Assembly: GCF_036174265.1 (NCBI RefSeq)
Contig: NZ_CP108055.1
Location: 9,548,001-9,612,000 of the forward strand
Source: Streptomyces sp. NBC_00285
Lineage (GTDB): Bacteria; Actinomycetota; Actinomycetes; Streptomycetales; Streptomycetaceae
Length of the DNA stretch: 64,000 nt
Direction of reading: 5' to 3'
This document shows, piece after piece, positions 1 to 8,771 of the stretch (position 1 is the first letter of the stretch; each line of letters starts with the position of its first letter). Made by a program: the position numbers and the translations under genes. The notes under the pieces were generated by a model that was not told the DNA's origin, made no database searches, and saw only the letters and a list, made by a program, of their open reading frames with translations.

Positions 1-343
1 GCGACTCCTCGTCCGCCACCGGGCCGCCTGCCAGGGTGCCGAGCGCGATGGCCTGGAGTTTCTCCCGCAGCGCGGGGTAGCCGCTGAAGCCCACGGCCGC
101 GGCGAACCGGGTCACCGAGGGCTGGCTCACACCGACGCGTTCCGCGAGGTCGGTGATGGAGAGGAACGCCGCTTCGGTGATGTGCTCGATCAGGTACTGC
201 GCGATGCGCCGCTGCCCCGGGGAGAGCCGGGGCCTGTCGAAGAGCGTCCTGAGCTGGGAGGCCGGGGCGGCCTCCGTTTCCGGTGCGGTCCTGCCCGAGG
301 TGATCGCGGATGCCTGTGCGCGTGCCTGTTGCGGCGATGGCAC
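1..343 (-). CDS. MurR/RpiR family transcriptional regulator (N-terminal part)
   Basis: This is the amino-terminal part of a sugar-phosphate-sensing regulator; the C-terminal SIS domain lies beyond the left edge of the window. The visible protein has a Gln/Ala-rich leader of about 40 residues and then an RpiR-type helix-turn-helix containing DLAERVGVSQPSVTRF and GFSGYPALREKLQ, which is diagnostic for the HTH_6 family. The chosen start is GTG, with AAAGGAGG 7 nt upstream. RpiR proteins usually control sugar or amino-sugar catabolism, but the target cannot be judged because the neighbouring gene on that side is not visible. The gene diverges from the DUF3662 gene across about 200 bp. Confidence 0.85.
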   Translation of the reverse strand, partial: MPSPQQARAQASAITSGRTAPETEAAPASQLRTLFDRPRLSPGQRRIAQYLIEHITEAAFLSITDLAERVGVSQPSVTRFAAAVGFSGYPALREKLQAIALGTLAGGPVADEES

Positions 344-541
344 CGAGGCGCCTCCTTTGTCTCCCACGGTGAGTCAACATAGCTCACCCACCCCGGTGAC
401 CAGCGCTTGTACGAAGGCATCCGCCGGCCGCCGGAAACGACGGATATCCGGCCGCCGGACGGGCACCCGCCTCTGGGCGTCGGAGAAGGCCCGGGTGACG
501 ACGCCGTACACGACACCGGATCTTTCGGCAGGTGAGAGGTA

Positions 542-943
542 ATGGGCGCGCTGAGCACGCTGGAACAGGCAATGGAGCACGGGTGGGAGGCGCTGTGGTC
601 GCGTGTTGTCGACCGGGAGCCCGTCGAACTCCTGGAAGCGCTGCGGCGTGAGTGCGACAGCAACGTGGTCGTGTGCAGCGAGAACCGGGTGGTGGTCCCC
701 AACGCGTACGACGTCGAGCTCGCGGACTTCGCCTACGACGAACTCGCCCGCCGGGGCAGCGACGTGGGCCAGGAACTCGCGGACACCCTTGCCCGGCACG
801 GCGAGCGGCACGGCTACGAATGGGCGGGCCCGCTGACCGTCCACCTGACCAGGGCCAACCGGGTGCCCAACGGCCGCTATCGCGTGGCGAGCAGGGCGAT
901 GCCGCACGTGAGCGCCGAGGCGTTCCAGCACGCGACCCGTTGA
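542..943 (+). CDS. DUF3662 (FhaA N-terminal domain) protein
   Basis: The 133-residue protein matches the DUF3662 domain that forms the N-terminus of the forkhead-associated protein FhaA. Diagnostic features are the opening MGALSTLEQAMEHGWEALW, the segment LLEALRRECDSN, VVVPNAYDVELA and the closing GRYRVASRA. In FhaA this domain is followed by a linker and a phosphothreonine-binding FHA domain; here the protein stops right after DUF3662, so it is a stand-alone copy. The ATG start is preceded by GTGAGAGGTA, a reasonable ribosome site. It is transcribed alone; the next gene converges on it with 29 bp between stops. The function of the isolated domain is unknown. Confidence 0.75.
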   Translation: MGALSTLEQAMEHGWEALWSRVVDREPVELLEALRRECDSNVVVCSENRVVVPNAYDVELADFAYDELARRGSDVGQELADTLARHGERHGYEWAGPLTVHLTRANRVPNGRYRVASRAMPHVSAEAFQHATR

Positions 944-972
944 ACCCGCGCGGGCCGCATCCGCCGGGGTGG

Positions 973-2748
973 TCATCGGCGGTAGATCGTGATCGAGTGG
1001 CCGACCTCGTCGACCGGACGGCTGCTGTCGATCAACTCGGCCAGTCGGCCCTTCGCTTTGGCAACCGACGAGTCGGAGACCACCAGCAGTCCGCGCACGT
1101 CGTCGATCGGCGCCGCACGCGGATCGGATGCCTCGATGCCGTAGGCGGACGGTACCCCGCTGCCCTTGTAGACGAGCCAGATCCGCTCGTCCGGGTAGCG
1201 CTCGCGCAGCCGGTCGGCCAGCCGGCCTAGGTCCTGGCCCCAGTCGACGTTGGAGTCGTGCAGCCGCAGATGGGTGCGGGACGGGCCGCCGAACGCCTCG
1301 TTGGCGTACGGCAGATAGTAGGGAAAGGCGAGCAGCGAACTGACCGCGACGAACAGCACCAGCACCCCGGTCACGACTGTCGCCCACCGTCGGCGCACTG
1401 CGAGGACACAGCCGGCCGCCACCGTCAGGAACATGGGCAGGAAGAGCGCGTACCGGGTCCCGAAGTCCCGTGACCCCGTCATCGCGGAGGCCAGCAACAC
1501 GCCCGCCGGCACGAGCAGATACGGGGCGGCGGGCCGCAGTCGCCGTACCGCGACCAGCACGACGGCACCGAGAGCCCACAGCGCGAGGAGGCCCAGCGGG
1601 GTCTTCACCAGCAGTGCGGCCGGCAGGTAGTACCAGAGATGCCCGGTGTACACCCGCCCGAACAGGAAGCCCTCCCACGGGTAGTTCTCGAAGTGGAACT
1701 GCAGGCGCATCCCGTCCGCGTAGGCCTGCGGGAACGGCAGCAGTTCCACGAGCGTCCCCCGCAGCCCGTGCACGACCGGCACCGCATCCTGGGACGTCCA
1801 CCGCAGCCGCGGATCCACCACCAGGTAGGAGGCCCACACGACGGCGGTCGCGGCCACCGCCACGACGGCTGCTCCGGCTAGCGCCCGCAGCAGCCTCCGG
1901 CGCATCCCGGCATCCCTGCAGGCGCTCCACACCGATACGGCGGCCAGCCCCAGCAGCACCGGAACCGCCGCCAGTGCGCTCATCTTCGTCGCCAGCGCCG
2001 CCCCGAGGGCCAGACCGGCGAGCGGCAGATACAGCCGCGGCCGTACGCGGGCCCGCCACGACAGCCACACCGAGGTCAGCAGGAAGCCGGCCGTCGGCAC
2101 ATCGAGCGTGGCCAGCGAGCCGTGGGCGACGACGTCGGGGGAGAAGGCGTACAGGGCGAGTGCCGCGAGGCCCGCCGCCCTTCCGGCGAGCTCCCGGGCG
2201 AAGGCGAACACCACCAGCCCGAACAGCAGCGTCAGCACGATCACCGGGAGCCGGCCCCAGAACATCAGCTGCCAGGGGTCGTTGCCCGACTCGTAGAGCA
2301 GATGCGGCCCGAGCCCGATCTGGGGGCCGCGGTACGACGTGTCGACGTGCGGGTCGGCGACCGCCACCCCGGCGGCGATGACGAGCTTGCCGAGCGGCGG
2401 GTGCTCGGGGTTGTAGCGGATGCCCTGACCGTGCAGGTACTCGGCGGCCGTGGCCACGTAGACGGGCTCGTCGATCGTCGGGGTCTGCTGCACGGCGGTG
2501 GTCACCATGGCGGCGGCCATCTGGGCGAGCAGCACGACGACGAGTAGCGGCACCAGCCACCGCCGTGCCGGTCGGGGCCGTTGTTCCTCGTCGCGTGTCC
2601 CGGACGCGGGTGCCGTGTCCGGGACCGTCTGCTGCTGGCTCGCCATCATCCGCCCCGCGGTGACACCGGCCGGGCGGTGGGCGGGAGCGATGCGGAGCCA
2701 CCTCATGAGGGTCACTCTCGCACCGGCTCCCGCCCCCGAGGGCGTCAC
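973..2748 (-). CDS. GT39-like polyprenyl-phosphate-dependent glycosyltransferase, integral membrane
   Basis: A polytopic membrane protein of the ArnT/PMT superfamily, which transfers sugars from polyprenyl-phosphate carriers to lipids or proteins on the outer face of the membrane. Visible features are a first membrane segment RWLVPLLVVVLLAQ, the acidic first extracellular loop with TIDEPVY (the conserved Asp-Glu pair of the superfamily), about ten further hydrophobic segments, and a soluble C-terminal part with NVDWGQDLGRL. Starts are uncertain: the GTG at 2748 overlaps the upstream stop (GTGA), while ATG codons at 2706 and 2649 leave a shorter cytoplasmic tail. The overlap with the preceding gene suggests one transcript. 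Donor and acceptor cannot be inferred. Confidence 0.75.
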   Translation of the reverse strand: MTPSGAGAGARVTLMRWLRIAPAHRPAGVTAGRMMASQQQTVPDTAPASGTRDEEQRPRPARRWLVPLLVVVLLAQMAAAMVTTAVQQTPTIDEPVYVATAAEYLHGQGIRYNPEHPPLGKLVIAAGVAVADPHVDTSYRGPQIGLGPHLLYESGNDPWQLMFWGRLPVIVLTLLFGLVVFAFARELAGRAAGLAALALYAFSPDVVAHGSLATLDVPTAGFLLTSVWLSWRARVRPRLYLPLAGLALGAALATKMSALAAVPVLLGLAAVSVWSACRDAGMRRRLLRALAGAAVVAVAATAVVWASYLVVDPRLRWTSQDAVPVVHGLRGTLVELLPFPQAYADGMRLQFHFENYPWEGFLFGRVYTGHLWYYLPAALLVKTPLGLLALWALGAVVLVAVRRLRPAAPYLLVPAGVLLASAMTGSRDFGTRYALFLPMFLTVAAGCVLAVRRRWATVVTGVLVLFVAVSSLLAFPYYLPYANEAFGGPSRTHLRLHDSNVDWGQDLGRLADRLRERYPDERIWLVYKGSGVPSAYGIEASDPRAAPIDDVRGLLVVSDSSVAKAKGRLAELIDSSRPVDEVGHSITIYRR

Positions 2749-4676
2749 CGCTTAACGAGTCGTACCGACAGACCTTCCGCCGTGTAGACGGGTACGGCCC
2801 GCAGCGTGTCGGAGTTCAGTTCGACACGGTCGAACCGGCCGCGCAGTCCCTGGGAGCAGAGGACCCTGACCGTGTGCCCGGCCTTCGGCGGCTTGTGCGC
2901 GTCGAGCTTCAGGGACAGCACGCTGCCCGCGCCGAGCGCCGCGCGTCGCGTCACCTCCAGGACCGGCTCCTGGCCGGAGAGCAGAGTCAGCTCCAGCGTG
3001 CCGGCCTCCTGGCTGTAGGTGCCGTGGATCTGAAGGGACTTGTCGCTCAGCGTCAGCTTTCCGCCCTGCACGCGCACGTCGCCGTGCCCGAGCGCGTGGG
3101 CCGAACCGGCGACCAGGCCACCGTCCTTGAGCACTGTTCCGCCGGTGTACCGGTTGTGGCCGGTCAGGGTGAGCGTTCCGCTGCCCCGCTTGGTCAGCCC
3201 GCCGCAGCCGTCGATGTCGTTGCGCCAGCTGTCGGCCGCGTGGAAGCCGCCGGACTTCGCGTCGAGGGTGACGGAGACGTCGGAGTCGAAGGAGGCGTAG
3301 GCGTCCGCGGCCGCGAAGAGGTTGAGGCGGCCCCACTGCTCGAAGCCGTCGAGGAGGACGTACCCGGAGGGCAGCGCGGTGGTGCGCAGCACCTCACGGC
3401 GCTGTTCGGCGCTCAGGTACGGCTGTCGCGTCTCCAGGAGGACCTCCGCGCCCTTCGGCACGGTGAACGGCTTGTTGCCGCCCTCCCGCTTGAGCACGTA
3501 GGTCAGCCGGGGTGTGACGGCGCGCTCGTTGGCCTTCCGGTCCGCGTAGGGGTCGGAGGCGTCCGAGTGGGCGTAGGCGAACAGGGTGTCGGCCGTGGTG
3601 CCGGTCTGCTGGGTGAAGTACGCCAGTGCCTGGGCGCGGGCGGCGGCCTTGAGAGCGGCGTTCGCGGGGTCGGCCAGGGTGGCGGCGGACAGCGCGGTCG
3701 CCATGATGCGGCCGCCGAGGACGTCGACCGTGGAGTGCATGCCGGCCATGATCCGGGTGTGGCTGAGCTCCAGCGCCCGGGTGACCAGCTCCTGGAAACG
3801 CTCGGGGACGGCGTAGGCGTAGGCCAGCGAGGCCAGGTGGTAGGCGTTGGTGTGACCGCTGGGGAAGCCGCCGTCGTCCGCCGGAGAGGCGCTGCGCTGG
3901 CGCAGCAGCTGGGGAGCGACGACCACCTTCGAGTCGTAGACCGGGTAGCCGAGCGCGTCCTTCTGTCCGGTGTCGACGACCTGGCTGTCCTCGTTCATGC
4001 GCCACGGGCGGGGGTACAGGTAGGCGTACTTGGACGGGTTGCCCGACGCCCAGTTGCCGCGCACGGTGTCGACCAGTTCGGCCACCTTGCCGAGCGCCGA
4101 GTCGTGCGAGCCCGCGCCGAGCGCGGAACCTGCGGGAGCGTTTGCGGGCACGGCGTCGTCGATGGTGGTGGCGGGAGTGCCGTCGGGCGCGCTGGTGATC
4201 GACGTGACCGCCTTGGCTCCCGTCTTGTACAGGGCGGCGAGCGGGCCGAGGCCGTCGATCGTCGAGTAGCTCTGGTGCATCCGGTCGTAGAGGAACGCCA
4301 GCTTCGCCTCGGCCGGGGTGCGCCGGGTCGTGATGTCGATGCAGTAACGCACGTTGGCGCGCAGGATGTCGGGCCGCAGCGGCGTGCCGGTGTTCCAGGC
4401 GTCGCCGGTCTTCCAGATCTGGGCGAAGCCGCCCAGGGCCCGCACGACCGCGTTGGTCTCGGGCGTGCGGTTCGCCGAGAGGTTGGTCTTGTAGTCGTCG
4501 ACGAACGCGAGGGTCGCGGTGGCGGCCTTCGCGTCCGCGGCGGCCAGCCAGCTGACGAGGGTCGGCGCTGCCAGGACGCCGGCCGAGGCGCCTAGGGACG
4601 TCTTGAGGAATCCCCTTCGTCGCATGGTGCGTTCGGTGACCGGCGCGGGGGAGTGCTGCCCGGCGGAAGACGGCAT
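2745..4676 (-). CDS. Tat-exported PAP2 phosphatase / vanadium-haloperoxidase-like protein with C-terminal beta-strand repeat
   Basis: The 643-residue protein begins with a twin-arginine signal (RRRGFLK, about residues 19-25, followed by a hydrophobic stretch ending near AAADAKA). The PAP2/haloperoxidase signature is complete: K216-x6-R223-P224, P272-S-G-H275 and R308-x5-H314-x3-D318, so phosphatase or vanadate-binding chemistry is plausible outside the cell. Residues about 492-540 contain a segment resembling the autotransporter-associated beta-strand repeat (KRGSGTLTLTGHNRYTGGT), followed by a beta-rich tail to the end; this is unusual in a Gram-positive. The ATG start has GAGAGG 8 nt upstream. 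Acid phosphatase versus haloperoxidase activity cannot be decided from sequence. Confidence 0.8.
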   Translation of the reverse strand: MPSSAGQHSPAPVTERTMRRRGFLKTSLGASAGVLAAPTLVSWLAAADAKAATATLAFVDDYKTNLSANRTPETNAVVRALGGFAQIWKTGDAWNTGTPLRPDILRANVRYCIDITTRRTPAEAKLAFLYDRMHQSYSTIDGLGPLAALYKTGAKAVTSITSAPDGTPATTIDDAVPANAPAGSALGAGSHDSALGKVAELVDTVRGNWASGNPSKYAYLYPRPWRMNEDSQVVDTGQKDALGYPVYDSKVVVAPQLLRQRSASPADDGGFPSGHTNAYHLASLAYAYAVPERFQELVTRALELSHTRIMAGMHSTVDVLGGRIMATALSAATLADPANAALKAAARAQALAYFTQQTGTTADTLFAYAHSDASDPYADRKANERAVTPRLTYVLKREGGNKPFTVPKGAEVLLETRQPYLSAEQRREVLRTTALPSGYVLLDGFEQWGRLNLFAAADAYASFDSDVSVTLDAKSGGFHAADSWRNDIDGCGGLTKRGSGTLTLTGHNRYTGGTVLKDGGLVAGSAHALGHGDVRVQGGKLTLSDKSLQIHGTYSQEAGTLELTLLSGQEPVLEVTRRAALGAGSVLSLKLDAHKPPKAGHTVRVLCSQGLRGRFDRVELNSDTLRAVPVYTAEGLSVRLVKR

Positions 4677-4846
4677 GGGTGTGGCCTCTCTTGAGCTCTA
4701 CGGCCGTACGGCCGGGGAAGCTGGTGCGGATGCGACTCATGATGCGCCGGACGACGCGCGTGTCGAATGCGCTTTCCTAATTCGTACGAGCGAACATCTA
4801 CGGGCGAGTCATGTCGGAGTGGAGGAGATTCGTCGACCAGGACATG

Positions 4847-5746
4847 TCATGCAAGTGAACGGGCCAGCGCCACGGCTCCGTCGACCGGCGGGGCGCGCAG
4901 GGGGGTCGGCCGGGCCGAGGGCACAGTGGCCGCCAGAGCCGTCACGAAGGCGTCGTACAGCGAGGGTTGGGCGAGGACGGTACTGCCTGCCACCACGACG
5001 TCGTCGACCACCACCCCGCGCGCAGCGAGACGTTCGACGAGCCCGGCCAGGGCGCGGCCCGCCTCCGCGATCACGGTACGGGCCAGTGGGGAGCCCGCCT
5101 CGGCGGCGGCGAAGACGGCCGGCGCGTGCCGGCCCCACTCGGCGGAGGCGGCCGAGACATGCTCCAGTGCGGCGCCGAGCGCGGGTACCTCCAGGACGTC
5201 GAACCCGGCCAGCAGACCGTGCGCAAGCGCGTCGGGCTCCTCACCGCGGTCGTGCGCCGCCCATACGGCCCGTACGGCCTCGCGGACGAGACCGGCGGCC
5301 CCGCCCTCGTCGCCGAGCAGCGCGCCCCAGCCGCCGACCTGGACGGCGGTCCCGTCGGCGAAGCGGCCCACCGCGACGGATCCGGTACCGGCGACCAGGC
5401 CGACACCCTTGTCCAGTCCCGCTGCGGGGACCAGCAGTTCGGCGTCGCCCACGACCAGCGCGGGCGCGTCGAAGTGCAGTTGGAGAGCGGTGCGGATCTG
5501 CGCGCACTGGCGCGGGGTCTCGCAGGCGTGCCCGCCGACGGCGAGGGCGGACGGGCGGGTGCCGGCGGGAAGCGCGTCTGCGGCCAGAGCGGCAAGCCAG
5601 CCGGCGGCGGTCACGGGGTCGTGCGGCCGCCAGCCGCTGCTGGAACGGACGTGGTCGGCCACGAGAGTGTCGCCCGCGAACGCGCGGAACTGCGTCTTGG
5701 TGCCGCCCACGTCGATGCCGACCACCAGGGGTGCGGTGTCCTGCAC
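4847..5746 (-). CDS. BadF/BadG-type sugar kinase (N-acetylglucosamine kinase-like)
   Basis: A 299-residue member of the ASKHA ATPase family. The phosphate-1 motif VVGIDVGGTKTQFRAF opens the protein, the second phosphate loop GLVAGTGSVAVG lies mid-protein, followed by GGWGALLGDEGG, which is typical of GlcNAc kinases of the BadF/BcrA ATPase family; VVVAGSTV is the adenosine motif. It should phosphorylate an incoming sugar or amino sugar in the cytoplasm. The GTG start is preceded by AAAGAGG. The gene diverges from the ROK regulator, and the intervening 297 bp contain a perfect inverted repeat, which together with the downstream ABC transporter suggests that the kinase and transporter serve one substrate. 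Confidence 0.8.
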   Translation of the reverse strand: MQDTAPLVVGIDVGGTKTQFRAFAGDTLVADHVRSSSGWRPHDPVTAAGWLAALAADALPAGTRPSALAVGGHACETPRQCAQIRTALQLHFDAPALVVGDAELLVPAAGLDKGVGLVAGTGSVAVGRFADGTAVQVGGWGALLGDEGGAAGLVREAVRAVWAAHDRGEEPDALAHGLLAGFDVLEVPALGAALEHVSAASAEWGRHAPAVFAAAEAGSPLARTVIAEAGRALAGLVERLAARGVVVDDVVVAGSTVLAQPSLYDAFVTALAATVPSARPTPLRAPPVDGAVALARSLA

Positions 5747-5876
5747 GGAACCTCTTTCGTCGATGCGCTGTGTGCTGCGACGGTGGGCGAACCGTGCCTG
5801 GAGGCAGGGTAGTTGGAGCATTAGGGAAGCCCCGGGACGGGCCTCTGACGGACCACGGCAGGCGAGTACCGTGACG

Positions 5877-5900
5877 TTCGTTAGGAAGTTAACTAACGAA
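5877..5900. promoter_or_regulatory. Candidate ROK-regulator operator
   Basis: Perfect inverted repeat TTCGTTAG-N8-CTAACGAA in the divergent region between the sugar kinase and the ROK regulator. The 8-nt spacer includes GTTAA, so the centre reads TTAG...GTTAACTAA. Its location suggests autoregulation of the ROK gene and control of the kinase; binding is inferred. Confidence 0.55.
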
Positions 5901-6043
5901 GTACAGTGCGTGTCAATAGGCGTCACGCCCCCGACTTCCCAGGCCGTTCGCCAGGGGTCGGAACGCGTGCCGCCAGGGCAACCCACCGCCACCTCCCGCC
6001 GAGCCGATCGGCCCCGGAGCATGGCCCTTGACCTGGGGGAACT

Positions 6044-7177
6044 GTGGAACACGACGTGGCAAGAGCCCCCCGTCTGACCGAAAGCGCAAACGCCGTATTC
6101 ACCGTGCTCGCCCAGGCGGGTACCGCTACCCGTCCGCAGCTCGCCAGTCTTGCGCGGCTGTCCAAGCCGACGGTCTCCGCCGCCGTCGCCGAACTGGAGG
6201 GCGCCCAGCTCGCCGCCCATTCCGGGACCACCTCCAGCGGTACGGGCCGCAGCGCCGCCGTCTACCGCCTGGGCCCGGCCGCAGGTGCCGTACTCGCCGT
6301 CGACCTGGGCCCTGCCCTCACCAGAGTCCGCGCGTGCGCCCTGGACGGCACCCTGCTCGCCGAGGCCACCGGGCCCCGCGCCGAAGCCGCCGACGTGGTG
6401 CGCGACGCGCTGTTCGCGCTGCCCGCCGACGCCCCGCTGCGCACCATCGTCGTCGCCGTCGGTGACGTCACCGCACCCCAGCGGATGCGCCCCGCCACAG
6501 CCAAAGCCGGCCCCGTCTTCGACGCGGTGACCGTCGCACTGCCGGCCGGAGTGCCCGTACACCTGGAGAACAACGTCAACTGCGCCGCTCTCGCCGAACT
6601 CCACGAGGGCGCCGCACGCGGCCGCCACACCTTCGGCTACCTGCGGATCGGCGTCGGAATCGGTCTCGGCATCGTCGTAGGAGGACACGTGCTGGCCGGG
6701 GCCAACGGCGCCGCCGGAGAGGTCGCCCGGCTGCCCTACCCCTGGGACGACACCCTGCAGCCGCGCCACGAGGCCCTGGAGGAGTACATCGGGTCCCGCT
6801 CCCTGCTGCGCCGGGCCGCCCAGACCTGGCCGGAAGCCGACGGTGCCGGCCCCCGCACCGCCGAACGGCTCTTCGCCCTCGCCGCACAGGGCAACGGCAC
6901 AGCCCGCGCGATCGTCGACCGGCACGCCGTGGACGTGGGCCGGCTGGCCGCCGCGGTGACCGCCGTCCTGGACCCGGGACTGCTGGTGCTGGGCGGCAGC
7001 ACGGGCGCGTATCCGCAGCTCCTGGCCGGTGTGCGGGCCGAGCTGGAGCGACTGAGCTGGCCCACCGAGGTGGTCAGCAGCCAGGTCGGCGATCTCGGCA
7101 CCGTCGTGGGCGCCGCCCGCCTCGCCGTCGCCCGAGGAGTCCAAACCGTGACCCGTGCGGCCCGGACGAAGGATTGA
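6044..7177 (+). CDS. ROK family transcriptional regulator
   Basis: The 377-residue protein has an N-terminal winged helix (LAQAGTATRPQLASLARLS, then KPTVSAAVAELE) followed by a ROK sugar-kinase-like domain from about residue 80. The sugar-binding region is recognisable in VHLENNVNCAAL and GYLRIGVGIGLGIVVGG, with the conserved Gly-rich segment NGAAGEVARLPY. The usual zinc-binding Cys cluster of catalytic ROK kinases is not visible, consistent with a sensor or repressor. GTG start, with GGGGGAACT just upstream. It lies immediately before a sugar ABC transporter and opposite a sugar kinase, so it most likely represses both in the absence of the transported sugar. The ligand is unknown. Confidence 0.88.
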   Translation: MEHDVARAPRLTESANAVFTVLAQAGTATRPQLASLARLSKPTVSAAVAELEGAQLAAHSGTTSSGTGRSAAVYRLGPAAGAVLAVDLGPALTRVRACALDGTLLAEATGPRAEAADVVRDALFALPADAPLRTIVVAVGDVTAPQRMRPATAKAGPVFDAVTVALPAGVPVHLENNVNCAALAELHEGAARGRHTFGYLRIGVGIGLGIVVGGHVLAGANGAAGEVARLPYPWDDTLQPRHEALEEYIGSRSLLRRAAQTWPEADGAGPRTAERLFALAAQGNGTARAIVDRHAVDVGRLAAAVTAVLDPGLLVLGGSTGAYPQLLAGVRAELERLSWPTEVVSSQVGDLGTVVGAARLAVARGVQTVTRAARTKD

Positions 7178-7217
7178 CGGTTTCGGACTCGGTCTGCCAA
7201 TGTCCGGACAAGCGCTT
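7174..7217 (+). promoter_or_regulatory. Possible promoter/operator region of the sugar ABC operon
   Basis: TTGACG (7174-7179) overlaps the end of the ROK gene and could be a -35 element, but the hexamer 18 nt on (CAATGT) is a poor -10. Two perfect short palindromes abut here, TGTCCGGACA (7201-7210) and AAGCGCTT (7210-7217). They would be suitable operator half-sites upstream of the binding-protein gene, but neither resembles the inverted repeat at 5877. Confidence 0.3.
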
Positions 7218-7452
7218 TCTAAGCCGACCGGGACGTCGGCTCGGAGCGAGCGTCCCGCCCGTACTCGACGTACGGCAACCGCACCAGGGCGTGCTCGTGC
7301 GGTGACGGCCACGACGGCCGGGGATCCTCGCCCGTCAGGATGACGCGGCCGGGCGAGGCCGCGCCCTCGGAAAGCAAACCTTCCTGCAAGATGCACCTGT
7401 GCCGCATCGGTCGGCGCCGTGTTCCGTCCCCCATGACGAAAAGGGATCCAAG

Positions 7453-8760
7453 ATGACTACTGTGGGTGTGCGGCGCTCTCGCCGACTCGGCCGCGTGGTT
7501 CCGCTCGCTGCCGTCGCCGCGGCAGGTGCCCTGCTGCTCTCCGCCTGCGGCTCCGGCTCCGGCTCGGGCGGCACGTCCAAGTCGCTGACGTTCTGGATCT
7601 CCACGGTTCCGGGACAGGACGCGGGCTGGAAGAAGTCGGTGGCGGCGTACCAGAAGGAAACCGGCGTCAAGGTCAAGCTCGTCAACATCCCCTACGACGG
7701 CTACACGACGAAGCTGCACAACGCCGCGCAGGCGAACTCCCTGCCCGACGTGGCCGCCGTGCCGGCGCTGGACCCGATCTGGTCGAGCAAGCTGATCGAC
7801 CTCGCCTCCATCGCCAACAACAAGACCAACAAGATCAACCCCAACTTCCTGGCGAAGGACTCGTCCGGGAAGGTGCTGGCCATCCCCTCGGACGTCACCG
7901 CGTCCGGCCTGTACATCAACAAGACGCTGTTCGAGAAGGCCGGCGTCTCCTTCCCGGCCTCGCCCGACAAGACCTGGACCTGGACCGACTTCATCGCCGC
8001 GGCGAACAAGGTCCGCGAGAAGACCAAGGCCAAGTACTCCCTGACCTTCGACCAGTCGCCGTCGCGACTGCGCGCCATGGTGTACGAGATGGGCGGGCAG
8101 TACGTCCACGCGGACGACTCCGGCAAGTTCTCGGTGGACGCGGCGACCAAGAAGGCCGTGAACACCTTCGTCGGCTGGAACGACGACAAGATCATGCCGA
8201 AGTCGGTGTGGACCAGCGGCGCCGACCCGTCCGCCATGTTCCAGAGCGGTGACGTCGTCGCCTACTGGTCCGGTGTGTGGCAGGTGCCCGCCTTCGCGGA
8301 GAGCATCAAGAAGTTCGAGTGGGCGAGCGTCCCGACTCCGGCCCAGCCGGTGCAGGCCAGTGACGTGAACAGCGGCGGCAACGTCGTGGGCTTCAACAAC
8401 AACGCCGACGCGTCCGCCGCCGCGAAGAAGTTCCTGTCCTGGCTGTACGAGCCGGCCCACTACCAGGCGCTGTGCGAGGCGTCCGGCTTCCTGCCGGTCG
8501 AGAGCGGTCTGAACCCGACGTACCCCTTCAAGTCCGAGGCGGCGCAGGCGGCGTTCAAGCTCTACAACGAGTCGATCCCGCTGTACGCCCCGATCTCCGG
8601 CTACTTCAACGGCGCGCAGACGAGCTGGGTGCTGAAGGGCAAGAGCCTCACCGAGGACCCGACCAAGACGGAACTCGGCAAGGCGATCAACGGCCAGCAG
8701 TCGGCCGACAAGGCCCTGGAGAACATCGTGGCCGGCTACAACCAGCAGGTCGGCGGCTGA
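7453..8760 (+). CDS. Sugar ABC transporter substrate-binding lipoprotein
   Basis: A 435-residue family 1 extracellular solute-binding protein that delivers a carbohydrate to the two permeases encoded downstream. The N-terminus is a lipoprotein signal peptide with lipobox LLSAC (Cys32) followed by a Gly/Ser linker. The mature protein starts SLTFWISTVPGQDAGWKK and contains the family's usual elements (ITGVKVKLVNIPYDG-like strand, MFQSGDVVAYWSGVWQVP). The ATG start has AAAGGGATCC upstream; an upstream in-frame start would spoil the signal peptide. First gene of a five-gene operon under the adjacent ROK regulator. No ATPase is encoded here, so a shared MsiK-type ATPase is presumably used, as is general in Streptomyces. 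Confidence 0.92.
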   Translation: MTTVGVRRSRRLGRVVPLAAVAAAGALLLSACGSGSGSGGTSKSLTFWISTVPGQDAGWKKSVAAYQKETGVKVKLVNIPYDGYTTKLHNAAQANSLPDVAAVPALDPIWSSKLIDLASIANNKTNKINPNFLAKDSSGKVLAIPSDVTASGLYINKTLFEKAGVSFPASPDKTWTWTDFIAAANKVREKTKAKYSLTFDQSPSRLRAMVYEMGGQYVHADDSGKFSVDAATKKAVNTFVGWNDDKIMPKSVWTSGADPSAMFQSGDVVAYWSGVWQVPAFAESIKKFEWASVPTPAQPVQASDVNSGGNVVGFNNNADASAAAKKFLSWLYEPAHYQALCEASGFLPVESGLNPTYPFKSEAAQAAFKLYNESIPLYAPISGYFNGAQTSWVLKGKSLTEDPTKTELGKAINGQQSADKALENIVAGYNQQVGG

Positions 8761-8771
8761 TCGTGGGCCGG

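Noticed and set aside
2874..4595. Plus-strand frame of over 570 codons opposite the PAP2 gene
   Set aside because: Antisense GC-rich frame with Val/Gly/Arg runs; the reverse strand has complete PAP2 motifs and a Tat signal.
7219..7386. Short minus-strand frame opposite the leader of the sugar-binding protein gene, ending VRLPYVEYGRDARSEP
   Set aside because: No ribosome site or recognisable family; it overlaps the likely promoter region. Could be a gene fragment, but cannot be supported.
5747..7396. Long N-terminal extension of the BadF-type kinase frame opposite the ROK gene
   Set aside because: The kinase motif begins right after GTG 5746, which has its own ribosome site; upstream sequence is antisense to the ROK gene.
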